NCBI RefSeq assembly: GCF_000935125.1
Contig: NZ_JRKI01000003.1
Location: 434,001-498,000 of the forward strand
Origin: Streptomyces natalensis ATCC 27448
Lineage (GTDB): Bacteria; Actinomycetota; Actinomycetes; Streptomycetales; Streptomycetaceae
Length of the DNA stretch: 64,000 bases
Direction of reading: 5' to 3'
Shown here piece after piece: positions 52,590-61,867 of the stretch. Every line of letters starts with the position of its first letter. Within the stretch, counting starts at the first letter, position 1. Below the pieces are notes generated by a model, which saw only the letters and a program-made list of their open reading frames with translations, was not told where the DNA came from and made no database searches. The position numbers and the translations under genes were made by a program.

Positions 52590-55500
52590 ATGCCGAACCA
52601 CTCTGCTCACGCCCCGCGATCCGCCGAGCGGACCCCAGGCACCGTGCACGAAATGGTCGAGCGGCACGGCCGCGGTGACCGGGCGGACTCCGTTGCCGTG
52701 GTCCACGGCTCCCGCCGGGTGAGCTACCGCGCCTTGGACGCCATGGCCGCACGCGCCGCCGCCGTGCTGCGCCGCGCCGGTGTGGGCGAGGGCGCTTTTG
52801 TCGGCGTCCGTATGGCGCGCACACCGGAGGCCGTGGCGACGATACTCGGCGTGCTGCGGACCGGTGCGGCCTATGTGCCGATAGACCGCGCCGACCCGGC
52901 GGAGCGGGTCCGCCACGTGATCGGCACGGCGGGCATCGACGTGGTCGTGACGGACGGGCTCTCAGAGTCGTCCGTCACGGCCGCCCGGCTGCTCCGGCTC
53001 ACCGAGGGGTGCCGTCCGGCGCCGTCCGATGAACCGGAGCAGCCGGTCCAGGACGGCGCCGCCGGCCTGATGGCGGCCGTCACCCCTGCCGCAGCGGCCT
53101 ACGCGATCTTCACCTCCGGATCCACCGGAGTTCCCAAGGGCGCCGTGATGACCCATGCCGCCCTGGTGAACCTGCTGACCTGGCACGACCGGGTGCGGCC
53201 CGGCAGCTGCCGGCTGCGGACCGCCCAGGTCTGCGCGGTCAGTTTCGACTTCTCCTTCCACGAGATCTTCTCGACCCTCTGCTTCGGCGGCACCCTCGTG
53301 CTTGCCGACGACGAGGTGCGGCGTAACCCGTTCGCGCTGGCCGCCTTCCTCCGGGACGAGCGGATCGAGCGGGTCTTTCTGCCGGTCACGCTCATGGAGC
53401 ACCTCGCCCGAGCGGTCGCTCAGGAGCCGGTCGAGCTGGGCCTGCGCGAGGTCGTCACCACCGGGGAGCTGCTGCGCATCAGCCCCCCGGTCAGGGACCT
53501 GTTCCGCCGTACGCAGGCTCGTCTGCACAACCACTACGGAGCGACCGAGTTCCAGGACGCCACGTCCTGCACGCTGGACGGCGACCCGGCGGACTGGCCG
53601 TCCGTCGCACCGATCGGCCGGCCGATCGACGGCGTACAGGTCCATATCGTCGACGACCGGCTGCGCGAGGTGCCCGACGGCACCGAGGGCGAGCTATGCG
53701 TCGCGGGAGCCGGAGTGTCGCCGGGGTACCTGGCGCAGCCGGAACTCACGGCCGAGCGGTTCGTGCCCAACCCTCACGGCAGCGGCCGGATGTACCGCAC
53801 CGGGGATTTGGCCCGCCGCGGCACCGACGGGACGCTGGAGCTGCTGGGCCGGATCGACACCCAGGTGAAGGTGCACGGCGTACGGATCGAGACCGGCGAG
53901 GTCGAGTCCCTGCTGCTCACTCACCCGTCGGTCGGAGACGCGGCGGTGGTCGCGCATGACATCGACGGGCAGCGACGCCTGGTCGCCCACGTGGTGCCCG
54001 GCGCGGAGCTGGACACGGGCACTGCTGGACGGGTGCTCCATGAATTCCTGGCCGCGAGTCTCCCACCGTTGCTGCTGCCGGAGGCGTACCGCCTGCTCCC
54101 CGCGCTGCCGCTCACATCCAGCGGCAAGACGGACCGCGGACGGCTGCAGCCACCGGACACCTTCGAGCGGCTGGCACCCACGGCGGTGCTGACCGCGGTG
54201 ACCGCGACCGAGCAACTGCTCGTGGACGTCTGGCGGTCGGCGCTGAGACTGGACGAACTGTCCATCGAAGACCGCTTCTTCGACCTTGGCGGCACCTCCC
54301 TGCTGCTGGTGCAGGTCCGGCAGGAACTCGCCACGCGTCTGGACCGGGACATCCCCATGGTCGACCTGCTGCGTTACCCGACCATCAGGGACTTCGCCGC
54401 ATATCTGGACCGCTCCGGGACGGAGCCAGGTGGTCACGGCGAGGCGGGCGCCTCCCCCGGTCCGCCGCCGGCGGACCCGGGGCGTCTGGCCGCGCCGCGG
54501 CGGAGCGGCGGCGGAGACGTCGCGATCATCGGGATGGCCGGGAGGTTCCCCGGGGCACCTGATATCGAGACGTACTGGCGGAACCTCGTCGACGGTGTGG
54601 AGACCGTTCGGCCCCTGCCGGGCGGCGCTGGGGGACAGCGCGACAGCAGCTTGGCTGCGCACCCCGACTTCGTGACGGCGGGCGCCGTGCTGCCGGACAT
54701 CGACCGGTTCGATGCCGCGTTCTTCGGCCTCAGCCCTAAGGAGGCAGACCTGCTGGATCCCCAGCAGCGGGTCTTCCTGGAGTGCGCATGGGAGGCTCTT
54801 GAGAACGCCGGGTACGCCCCCGGCGGCACCGGAGCCTCGGACGTGGGGGTCTTCGCGGGGGCGGGGTTGAGCACGTACCTGCTCAACAACCTGGCACCGC
54901 ATTTCGGCTACGGACACGGGAAGGCGCTGACCGAGTCCGACCTGGAGCAGTTCCAGCTCAAGCTCGGCAATGACGGCAACTACCTGGCCACCAGGGTGTC
55001 CCACGCCCTGAACCTGCGGGGGCCCGGCATAACGGTCCAGTCGGCGTGTTCCACGTCGCTGGTGGCCGTGCACCTGGCGTGCCGGAGCCTGATCGACGGT
55101 GAGAGCGGCATGGCCCTGGCGGGCGGTGTGCACATTGTTGTTCCCCAGGAAGCCGGCTACCTCCATGAGGAAGGCATGATCCTCTCCCGCGATGGGCACA
55201 CCCGCGCTTTCGACGCGGACGCCTCCGGCACGCTCTTCGGCAACGGCTGTGGCGTCGTCGCTCTCAAGCGTCTGGAGGATGCGGTGGCGGACCGCGACCG
55301 GATCATTGCCGTGATCAAGGGATCGGCGGTCAATAACGACGGCAATGCGAAGGTCAGCTTCACCGCGCCGAGCGCCGGCGGGCAGGCCGATGTCGTACGG
55401 GCCGCGCTGGAGGCTGCGGGCGTCGACCCGGCAGACATCGGCTACGTCGAGGCGCACGGGTCGGGCACCGCACTGGGCGACCCCATCGAAGTGGCCGCGC

Positions 55501-58500
55501 TGTCCGAGGCTTTCGCCACCGCGTCGACCGCACGACGCCGACCGGGGCCTGGACACTGCGCGCTGGGCTCCGTGAAGTCCAGCACGGGGCACTTGGACGA
55601 GGCGGCGGGCATTGCCGGGCTGATCAAGGCGGTGCTCTGCGTCGAGCGCGGGACCCTGGTGCCGAGCCTGCACTTCCGCGAAGCCAACGAGGAGATCGAC
55701 TTTGCGGGCTCCCCGTTCCGGGTGAACACCAAGACGGTCCCGTGGGACTCCGCCGGTGGCCCGAGGACGGCCGGCGTCACCTCGCTGGGGGTGGGCGGGA
55801 CGAACTGTCACGTGATCCTCCAGGAGCCGCCGCACCCGGCATCCGGCGGCAGTCCGACGGAGAACCGTCACGGCACGGATGCCGCAGCGCCCTCCCGCGT
55901 GCCGACGGACGGCCATGACCGCGCGATCAGTGACCGGCCGGCGCCTGAGCGGGTGGATCACCGGTCCGTACTTCTCTTGAGCGCCCGCAGCGATGCCGCC
56001 CTCGGCGAGCTGACCGACCGCTATCTGGACCTCCTAGCAGCGCCGTCCCGCCCCGTCTTCAGCGACATCTGCTTCACCGCTGCGACGGGGCGTCGGCACT
56101 TCGCGCACCGGCGCGCCGTCGTCGCGGGCTCCGCGGAGGAGGCGCGCGAGCAGTTGCGCGCTGCCGTCGCCACCTCCCCGCGGCAGCCGTCGCCCTTCGC
56201 ACGGCGGCCGGGGAATGTGGCGTTTCTCTTCCCCGGACAGGGGCCGCAGTACGCAGGCATGGGACGTGAGCTCTACGACCGTGTGCCGGCCTTCCGCGCC
56301 GCCCTGGACCGGTGCGATGAGCTGCTGCGCGGCCGGCTCGAACGACCGCTGCTGTCCGTGCTGTTCCCTGGGCCCTCCGAGCCGTCCCCCATCGGTGAGA
56401 CGCGATACGCCCAGCCGGTGCTGTTCGCCGTCGAATACGCCCTCGCCGAGACCTGGCGGTCGTGGGGAGTCGAACCCGGCGTCCTGCTGGGGCACAGCCA
56501 TGGTGAGTATGCCGCTGCCTGTGTGGCCGGTGTCCTGTCGCTGGAGGACGCCCTGACGCTGGTGCACGCTCGCGGAGAGCTGATGCAGAAGCGCACCGAG
56601 GCCGGGACGATGGTCGCGGTGGCGGCCGGCGAGACCACGGTCGCGAAGCTGCTGACCGGGGACACCGCGATCGCGGCGGTCAACGGCCCGTTCTCGACGG
56701 TCATCTCCGGCCGGACGAGCCACATACGGCGGATCTGCGACGAGTTGGCCGCCCAGGGTATCCGCCACCGAGTGCTGGACATCTCGATCGCCTCGCACTC
56801 CCCCCTGATGGAGCCGATGCTGGCGGATTTCCAGGCGGTGGCGCGCTCGGTCCAGTACCACCCGCCGCGCATCCCCATCGTGTCGACGGTGACGGGCGAA
56901 CCCGCTGGCCGGGAGATCGCGCACTGGAGCTACTGGGTCGGCCAGATCAATCGGCCGGTACGGTTCCACGACGCCAGCACGGCGCTCGAGGCCCTGGGCC
57001 CCTGCGCCCTGCTGGAGATCTCGCCGAAACCGACCCTGTTGCAGCTCCTCGAGGAACGCGATGAGCAAGGGGGAAGCGGCCCGGTGCTGGTACCGAGCCT
57101 GAGGCCGGACCGCCCCCGGGACCAGTTGCTTGAAGCGGCCCGTGCCCTGTATCTGGCCGGGGCGCAGCTCGACTGGTCCGCTTTCTTCGGCGGCGGCCAC
57201 CGCCGCGTGGCCTTGCCGGCCTCCCCGTGGCAGCGCGAACGCCACTGGATCGACGCGCCGCCGCCTGCTGCCGTTCCGGCCGGCCGGTCCGCCGGCCACC
57301 CGCTGCTGGGCAGGCGGCTCGACCTTGCCGGCGGCGACGGCATCCGGTTCGACTCCACGGTGGGCGTGCCCACCACTCCATGGCTGCGCGACCACCGCGT
57401 GTTCCAGTCGGTCGTGCTGCCCGGAGTCGCCTATCAGGAACTCGCGTTCAGCGCCGCGAGGGAGGCGTACGGCTCGGTGCCGGCCGAGCTCCGCGACTTC
57501 TCGATCCAGCGGGCGATGGCCTTCCCGGACGACCGGAGTCTGCGTCGGATGCAAGTCGTGCTGAGACCGGACGACGCGGAGTACGACTTCGAGGTGTACT
57601 CCCGGCCGCTGCCGGAAGACGAAGGGACCGGCGATCCGGCTGCCGACGGACCGGCGGTGCCCGCTTCCTGGACCTTGCATGCCTCGGGACGCCTGGCGCC
57701 GGCAGGTGCACCGGTGCGGCCGCCGCTCGCCCCTGAGCCGCTGTCAGCGCTGCGCGAGGCGTTCGCCGGCGACGAGCTGGAGCCGGACGAGATCTACCGG
57801 CGGGAACGGGAACGCGATATCGACCTGGGACCGCTCTTCCAGGTTACGGAGCGGCTGTGGCAGGACGGAGAGACGGCGCTGTCGCGGATCTCTCTCGGAC
57901 CCGGGCTGCGCGCCGAGGCCGCCGGCCACCGCGTGCACCCGGTCCTGCTGGAGGCCTGCTACCTCGCGCTCACCGTCACGTACCCGGAGAAGCTCGGGCG
58001 CAGGACCTACGTGCCGCTCGGCGTCGAGTTCATCCGGGTCGAGCGGCATGCGGCGGCGCAGGCATGGTGCCACGCACGGTTGCGTCCCGCGAGGGGGGAG
58101 GACCCGGAGACGCTACGCGCCGACGTGGACCTGTACGCCCCGGACGGTGGCCTGATCCTGGCCATGACCGGGGTCGCGCTCAAGCGCGCGGATCGGGCGG
58201 CGATGCTCCCGCCGCGGCCGGAGGGACGGCAGGAATGGCTGTACGAGACGCGCTGGGCGGCGGCTGGTACGCCGGCCGTGTCGGCAGGCGGCGGTCGGTG
58301 GCTGCTGCTCGCCGGCGACGAGGGCGCCCGTGACCTGGCGCGCCGGGTGGCCGAGTCGGCCCGCTCGAATGGAGTGGCCTGCGAGGTGCGCGACGACGAT
58401 GACGCGTCGGGCGGGACGGTGCCAGTCGGAAGGCACCCCTACGCCGGATACGACGTGACAGCGGCAATCCCGGCGACCGGGAACGGGGAAGGCGATGCCG

Positions 58501-60041
58501 GCCGCGCAGCCCTGGCTCTGGGACAGCGCCTGCTGCGACTCGTCCAGCGCGTCGGGGGCATGGACCGGCGTCCTCCCCGCCTCTGCCTGGCGACGCGCGG
58601 CGCGCAGGCTATCGAGGGCCGGGGCGTCACCAGCCCTGCGCAGGCCGGAATGTGCGGGCTGGGGAGGGTGGTGGCCGCCGAGCATCCAGAATTACGGTTC
58701 ACCCAGGTCGATCTCGACCCTGGCGCGGAGCCCGGTGGGCAGGCGGCCGTGCTCTACGCCGAACTGGCCGCGCTCGCCGCGGCGGGAGAACCGGCCGACG
58801 ACCACCGGATCGGTTACCGGGGCACTCAGCGGTACACGGCACGGCTGAGCCGTGCCTCCGTGCACGCGGCGCCGGGCGAGAGCACAGTCGGGGTGCGTGG
58901 GGACGCCACATACCTGATCACCGGCGGGCTCGGCGGGCTCGGGCTGGAGACCGTACGGCTGCTCTGCGGCGCGGGCGCCCGGTATGCGGTGCTGATGGGG
59001 CGGACACCGCCGGACGCGGCCGCGGAACGGACGATCGCCGAACTCCGTGCCCAGGGAGTGACACTGGAGGTATACGCGGTCGATGTGGCCGACGCCGAAC
59101 GGCTTGCGCAGATGGTCGGCCGGGTCGCCGACGATCCTCGCTTCCCGCCCCTGGCCGGTGTACTGCACCTTGCCGGGGTGCTCGACGACGGTGTCCTGCT
59201 GCTGCAGTCGCCGGAGCGCTTCGAGCGGGTCATGGCGCCCAAGGCACGTGGTGCGTGGAACCTGCACACCGCGACGGCGGAGTGTCCGCTGGACTTCTTC
59301 GTCCTGTTCTCCTCTGTCTCGTCCCTGCTGGGAACCCCTGGCCAGGCGAACTATGCGGCCGCGAACGCATTCCTCGACGGCCTTGCCGCGTTCCGGCAGG
59401 AGCAGGGCCTGCCGGCCCTGGCCATCCAGTGGGGCTCGTGGGCCGAGGTGGGCATGAGCGCCCGGGCGGGCCTGGACGTTGCACTGGAGCGCCGGGGTGA
59501 GGGCGTCGTCCCGAAGCGGGACGGCCTGGCGCTGCTCGCCGAGCTGCTGACGACCCGACACCGCCATCCGGGCGGCACGATCGCCGTACTGCCGGCCGAC
59601 TGGGAGCGCTTCGCGGACCGGAACCTGCCCGCGACCAGGGGCTTCCTCGCGGACATGCCGGGTGGTGCGCGGCGCGGTGAGCGGGACTCCCGGATGTCGT
59701 TCCGTGCCACGTTCGATGCGGCTTCGGCACCTCGTCGGCGCGAGCTCCTGCGGGACTGCGTCCGAGAGCATGTGGCGAGCGTGCTGGGCACGGGCCCAGG
59801 GCTCCCGGACGACGGGGACTTCTTCGCCGGAGGACTGGACTCGCTCACCGCGATCCAGCTGCGGCGAAACCTGCAGCTGACGCTGGAGTGCGGACTACGG
59901 CAGACGCTGGTGTTCGACCACCCGACCGTCGCGTCGCTGACCGGCCATCTGCTGGACGTGCTCGGTCGCGAGCCGGCTGTCACGAGTGACCTCACCGCCG
60001 CGGTCCGCAGCGACTTGGTGCACGAAGGAGGAGGCCGATGA
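52590..60041 (+). CDS. Hybrid NRPS-PKS, A-PCP-KS-AT-DH-KR-ACP
   Basis: 2,483 residues. An adenylation domain (about 20-515: TSGSTGVPKG near 174, NHYGATE, YRTGDLARR, SSGKTDRG) with a PCP (Ser near 568 in LGGTSLLLVQ) can load a carboxylic acid. KS (641-1080): Cys near 820 in VQSACSTSLV, His in EAHGSGT and STGHLDEA. AT (about 1210-1510): GHSHGEY; the selectivity site reads IASH rather than malonyl HAFH. DH (about 1570-1865): His in LRDHRVFQSVVLPG, with Gly of HxxxGxxxxP replaced by Gln and the catalytic Asp replaced by Glu in HPVLLEACY, so activity is uncertain. KR (about 2105-2290): TGGLGGLG, LDD (B-type), Ser and Tyr intact. ACP: GLDSL near 2416. No ER or methyltransferase. A TTA codon lies at 58692. 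The predicted role is one extension of a guanidino-acid starter. Confidence 0.93.
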   Translation: MPNHSAHAPRSAERTPGTVHEMVERHGRGDRADSVAVVHGSRRVSYRALDAMAARAAAVLRRAGVGEGAFVGVRMARTPEAVATILGVLRTGAAYVPIDRADPAERVRHVIGTAGIDVVVTDGLSESSVTAARLLRLTEGCRPAPSDEPEQPVQDGAAGLMAAVTPAAAAYAIFTSGSTGVPKGAVMTHAALVNLLTWHDRVRPGSCRLRTAQVCAVSFDFSFHEIFSTLCFGGTLVLADDEVRRNPFALAAFLRDERIERVFLPVTLMEHLARAVAQEPVELGLREVVTTGELLRISPPVRDLFRRTQARLHNHYGATEFQDATSCTLDGDPADWPSVAPIGRPIDGVQVHIVDDRLREVPDGTEGELCVAGAGVSPGYLAQPELTAERFVPNPHGSGRMYRTGDLARRGTDGTLELLGRIDTQVKVHGVRIETGEVESLLLTHPSVGDAAVVAHDIDGQRRLVAHVVPGAELDTGTAGRVLHEFLAASLPPLLLPEAYRLLPALPLTSSGKTDRGRLQPPDTFERLAPTAVLTAVTATEQLLVDVWRSALRLDELSIEDRFFDLGGTSLLLVQVRQELATRLDRDIPMVDLLRYPTIRDFAAYLDRSGTEPGGHGEAGASPGPPPADPGRLAAPRRSGGGDVAIIGMAGRFPGAPDIETYWRNLVDGVETVRPLPGGAGGQRDSSLAAHPDFVTAGAVLPDIDRFDAAFFGLSPKEADLLDPQQRVFLECAWEALENAGYAPGGTGASDVGVFAGAGLSTYLLNNLAPHFGYGHGKALTESDLEQFQLKLGNDGNYLATRVSHALNLRGPGITVQSACSTSLVAVHLACRSLIDGESGMALAGGVHIVVPQEAGYLHEEGMILSRDGHTRAFDADASGTLFGNGCGVVALKRLEDAVADRDRIIAVIKGSAVNNDGNAKVSFTAPSAGGQADVVRAALEAAGVDPADIGYVEAHGSGTALGDPIEVAALSEAFATASTARRRPGPGHCALGSVKSSTGHLDEAAGIAGLIKAVLCVERGTLVPSLHFREANEEIDFAGSPFRVNTKTVPWDSAGGPRTAGVTSLGVGGTNCHVILQEPPHPASGGSPTENRHGTDAAAPSRVPTDGHDRAISDRPAPERVDHRSVLLLSARSDAALGELTDRYLDLLAAPSRPVFSDICFTAATGRRHFAHRRAVVAGSAEEAREQLRAAVATSPRQPSPFARRPGNVAFLFPGQGPQYAGMGRELYDRVPAFRAALDRCDELLRGRLERPLLSVLFPGPSEPSPIGETRYAQPVLFAVEYALAETWRSWGVEPGVLLGHSHGEYAAACVAGVLSLEDALTLVHARGELMQKRTEAGTMVAVAAGETTVAKLLTGDTAIAAVNGPFSTVISGRTSHIRRICDELAAQGIRHRVLDISIASHSPLMEPMLADFQAVARSVQYHPPRIPIVSTVTGEPAGREIAHWSYWVGQINRPVRFHDASTALEALGPCALLEISPKPTLLQLLEERDEQGGSGPVLVPSLRPDRPRDQLLEAARALYLAGAQLDWSAFFGGGHRRVALPASPWQRERHWIDAPPPAAVPAGRSAGHPLLGRRLDLAGGDGIRFDSTVGVPTTPWLRDHRVFQSVVLPGVAYQELAFSAAREAYGSVPAELRDFSIQRAMAFPDDRSLRRMQVVLRPDDAEYDFEVYSRPLPEDEGTGDPAADGPAVPASWTLHASGRLAPAGAPVRPPLAPEPLSALREAFAGDELEPDEIYRRERERDIDLGPLFQVTERLWQDGETALSRISLGPGLRAEAAGHRVHPVLLEACYLALTVTYPEKLGRRTYVPLGVEFIRVERHAAAQAWCHARLRPARGEDPETLRADVDLYAPDGGLILAMTGVALKRADRAAMLPPRPEGRQEWLYETRWAAAGTPAVSAGGGRWLLLAGDEGARDLARRVAESARSNGVACEVRDDDDASGGTVPVGRHPYAGYDVTAAIPATGNGEGDAGRAALALGQRLLRLVQRVGGMDRRPPRLCLATRGAQAIEGRGVTSPAQAGMCGLGRVVAAEHPELRFTQVDLDPGAEPGGQAAVLYAELAALAAAGEPADDHRIGYRGTQRYTARLSRASVHAAPGESTVGVRGDATYLITGGLGGLGLETVRLLCGAGARYAVLMGRTPPDAAAERTIAELRAQGVTLEVYAVDVADAERLAQMVGRVADDPRFPPLAGVLHLAGVLDDGVLLLQSPERFERVMAPKARGAWNLHTATAECPLDFFVLFSSVSSLLGTPGQANYAAANAFLDGLAAFRQEQGLPALAIQWGSWAEVGMSARAGLDVALERRGEGVVPKRDGLALLAELLTTRHRHPGGTIAVLPADWERFADRNLPATRGFLADMPGGARRGERDSRMSFRATFDAASAPRRRELLRDCVREHVASVLGTGPGLPDDGDFFAGGLDSLTAIQLRRNLQLTLECGLRQTLVFDHPTVASLTGHLLDVLGREPAVTSDLTAAVRSDLVHEGGGR

Positions 60042-60754
60042 CCAATCGTACGACGCAGTTGGTGTGCCTTCACCACGCCGGTGGCAACCCCTCCGTGTTC
60101 CGGCCCTGGGTGGAGCAGGCCCCGGAGGGCGTTGACGTGCTCCCGGTCGTCCTGCCGGGCGCCCGCAACGCTGACAGACGACGGCGCCACCGCCGCACCG
60201 AACAGCTGATTCCGGCCCTCGTGGCGGAGTTGGAGGAGCAACTGGCCGACGACTACGTGCTGTTCGGGCACAGCATGGGAGGTCTGCTGGCTTATCTCCT
60301 CGCGCGGCACTTCGAGGAGAACGGCGGCCCGAGACCCAGGGCACTGGCGGTGGCCGCCTTCAGGGCGCCACATATGCCATGGCACGACTTGACGGCGGAG
60401 TGCGATGACGAGGCGCTGATCCGGCGGCTGCACGGCATCGGCGGGATCCCGGCGTGGCTGCTGGACCACCCCGACTGGCTGGCCCCCTTCCTGGGGCTGG
60501 TGCGTGACGACACTGAATTGTGCAGCTCGTACCGTCATGTCCCACAGAAAAGCCGGCTCGCCGTGCCAATTCATGTGTTCGGCGGTGCCGGCGACCCTCT
60601 GGTTTCCGCTCATGAGCTCGAACGGTGGACGGAAGTCGGGGAGCGGGTGGAGATCACGTTCCTGCCGGGCGGGCATTTCCTGGTGACCGAGGATTCCGGC
60701 CAGCTGAGCCGGGCGATTTTCGCCCTCGCCCTTGGCGGACGGCAGTTGGCTTGA
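60038..60754 (+). CDS. Type II thioesterase
   Basis: A 238-residue alpha/beta hydrolase of the NRPS/PKS-associated type II thioesterase family, with LVCLHHAGGNPSVFRPW at the start, nucleophile GHSMGG (S79) and a C-terminal catalytic His in LPGGHFLV. It overlaps the NRPS-PKS stop by ATGA. Such enzymes clear wrongly loaded carrier proteins; release of the chain is less likely because a GNAT is expected to take it directly. Confidence 0.92.
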   Translation: MTNRTTQLVCLHHAGGNPSVFRPWVEQAPEGVDVLPVVLPGARNADRRRRHRRTEQLIPALVAELEEQLADDYVLFGHSMGGLLAYLLARHFEENGGPRPRALAVAAFRAPHMPWHDLTAECDDEALIRRLHGIGGIPAWLLDHPDWLAPFLGLVRDDTELCSSYRHVPQKSRLAVPIHVFGGAGDPLVSAHELERWTEVGERVEITFLPGGHFLVTEDSGQLSRAIFALALGGRQLA

Positions 60755-60859
60755 TATCGATCATTCCGGTGCTGTTGCAGCCGGAAGTTCCCCCCTTTCG
60801 TCGCGGCTCTGCCTACGATGGTCTGACCGTCGAAAATAAGAGATCAAATCGAGGGAATT

Positions 60860-61111
60860 GTGAACTTCAAAAGGATTCTTGGAATTGCCCTTATCTGCGC
60901 CGGAGCCATCCTGGCAATTTTCTTCTGGGACCTTAAGTATCAATGGTTCAAAGGAGGGCCGCTCGGTGTTCTGCTGTTGATCATCGGCGTCATTGACCTG
61001 GCCGAGTCCTTCAGGTCCGCCGATCGGAAGAAGTCCCGGGGCATCGTGGGCGAGCTCCGCGACGACCTCGGCATCAACTCGCGACGCCGGGACGACGACC
61101 GAAGGCAGTGA
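60860..61111 (+). CDS. Small two-span membrane protein
   Basis: An 83-residue protein with two membrane segments (ILGIALICAGAILAIFFW and GVLLLIIGVIDLA) and a basic tail with RKKSRG and RRRDDDRR. GTG at 60860 follows GAGGGAATT. The gene lies in lower-GC DNA between the thioesterase and decarboxylase genes. No family is recognised; self-immunity or a membrane anchor for the modification complex are guesses. Confidence 0.7.
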   Translation: MNFKRILGIALICAGAILAIFFWDLKYQWFKGGPLGVLLLIIGVIDLAESFRSADRKKSRGIVGELRDDLGINSRRRDDDRRQ

Positions 61112-61172
61112 GCGGGCCGGGGCGAACGGTGCGGTGAGCCGAAATGCAGCCAGGGGGAAGGATCGTGAACCG

Positions 61173-61790
61173 ATGACCCAGTTCGACAAGAGTGAGACGG
61201 CCAGATCGCGAAAGGCAGGCCTGTTCGTCATCTCCACCGGTACGCTCTCCACGGCGCACCTGCCCTTCTGGCTCAATTGGCTGTCAGCGAACCGGCCGCA
61301 CTACTCGGTGACGGTCGGGCTCACCGACAGCGCCAAGCAGTTCGTTAGTTCGCCCGCCCTCACCGCGCTGACCAAGACACCGGTCGTGCCCAACTCCTGG
61401 GACACGGGGGACGGTCTGCGGCCGGTCCACACCGAGATTGCCATCGGGTACGACGGCATTGTCGTCTACCCCGCCTCCGTGGCCTTCCTTTCCGGGCTTG
61501 CGGCCGGTTCGGGAACCTCGCCATTCTTCTTGGCTGCACTCGGGACCCGGGCCCCCGTCGTCATCGCCCCCTCGTTCCCGCCGGGCGTGGCGGACAACCC
61601 GATCGTTGCCGACGTACTGGCGCGGATCGCGAGCGTGCCCAATTTCCACTTGGTCGCTCCGCACAAGGGCAAGAGCCGGAGCGTCGATGCCGAGGCGGAT
61701 GTGACGGCGCCGCTGTGGGACGCAATCGGCGTGTTCGAAGCGGCGGCCGAAGCTGTGCCGGTGGGCCCGGTCCCCGCCGAACAGCGGTGA
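61173..61790 (+). CDS. HFCD-type flavoprotein Cys decarboxylase (LanD-like)
   Basis: A 205-residue flavoprotein of the EpiD/MrsD/PPC-decarboxylase family. It has a Rossmann-like FMN-binding start (AGLFVISTGTLST), the central HTEIAIGYDGIVVYPASVAF with the catalytic His, and PSFPPGVADNPIV (the PxMNxxMW-like region, diverged). In lanthipeptide pathways it decarboxylates a C-terminal Cys to an enethiol, as MicD does for microvionin; the precursor here ends in Cys, which fits. ATG at 61173 is preceded by GGGGGAAGG. Confidence 0.85.
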   Translation: MTQFDKSETARSRKAGLFVISTGTLSTAHLPFWLNWLSANRPHYSVTVGLTDSAKQFVSSPALTALTKTPVVPNSWDTGDGLRPVHTEIAIGYDGIVVYPASVAFLSGLAAGSGTSPFFLAALGTRAPVVIAPSFPPGVADNPIVADVLARIASVPNFHLVAPHKGKSRSVDAEADVTAPLWDAIGVFEAAAEAVPVGPVPAEQR

Positions 61791-61867
61791 CCGACTCTCC
61801 GGGCAGGGCGAGCGCGCACAGTAACCGACCACCGCGCACAGCGGCCGACCACACGAGGGAACCGGGC

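Noticed and set aside
53694..57680. Long minus-strand frames opposite the NRPS-PKS
   Set aside because: No motifs, and all PKS domains are on the plus strand in one unbroken frame.
60038..60754. Thioesterase as the chain-release enzyme
   Set aside because: It is a discrete type II enzyme; with GNATs present as likely acyl-transfer catalysts and no fused TE domain, editing is the more economical role.
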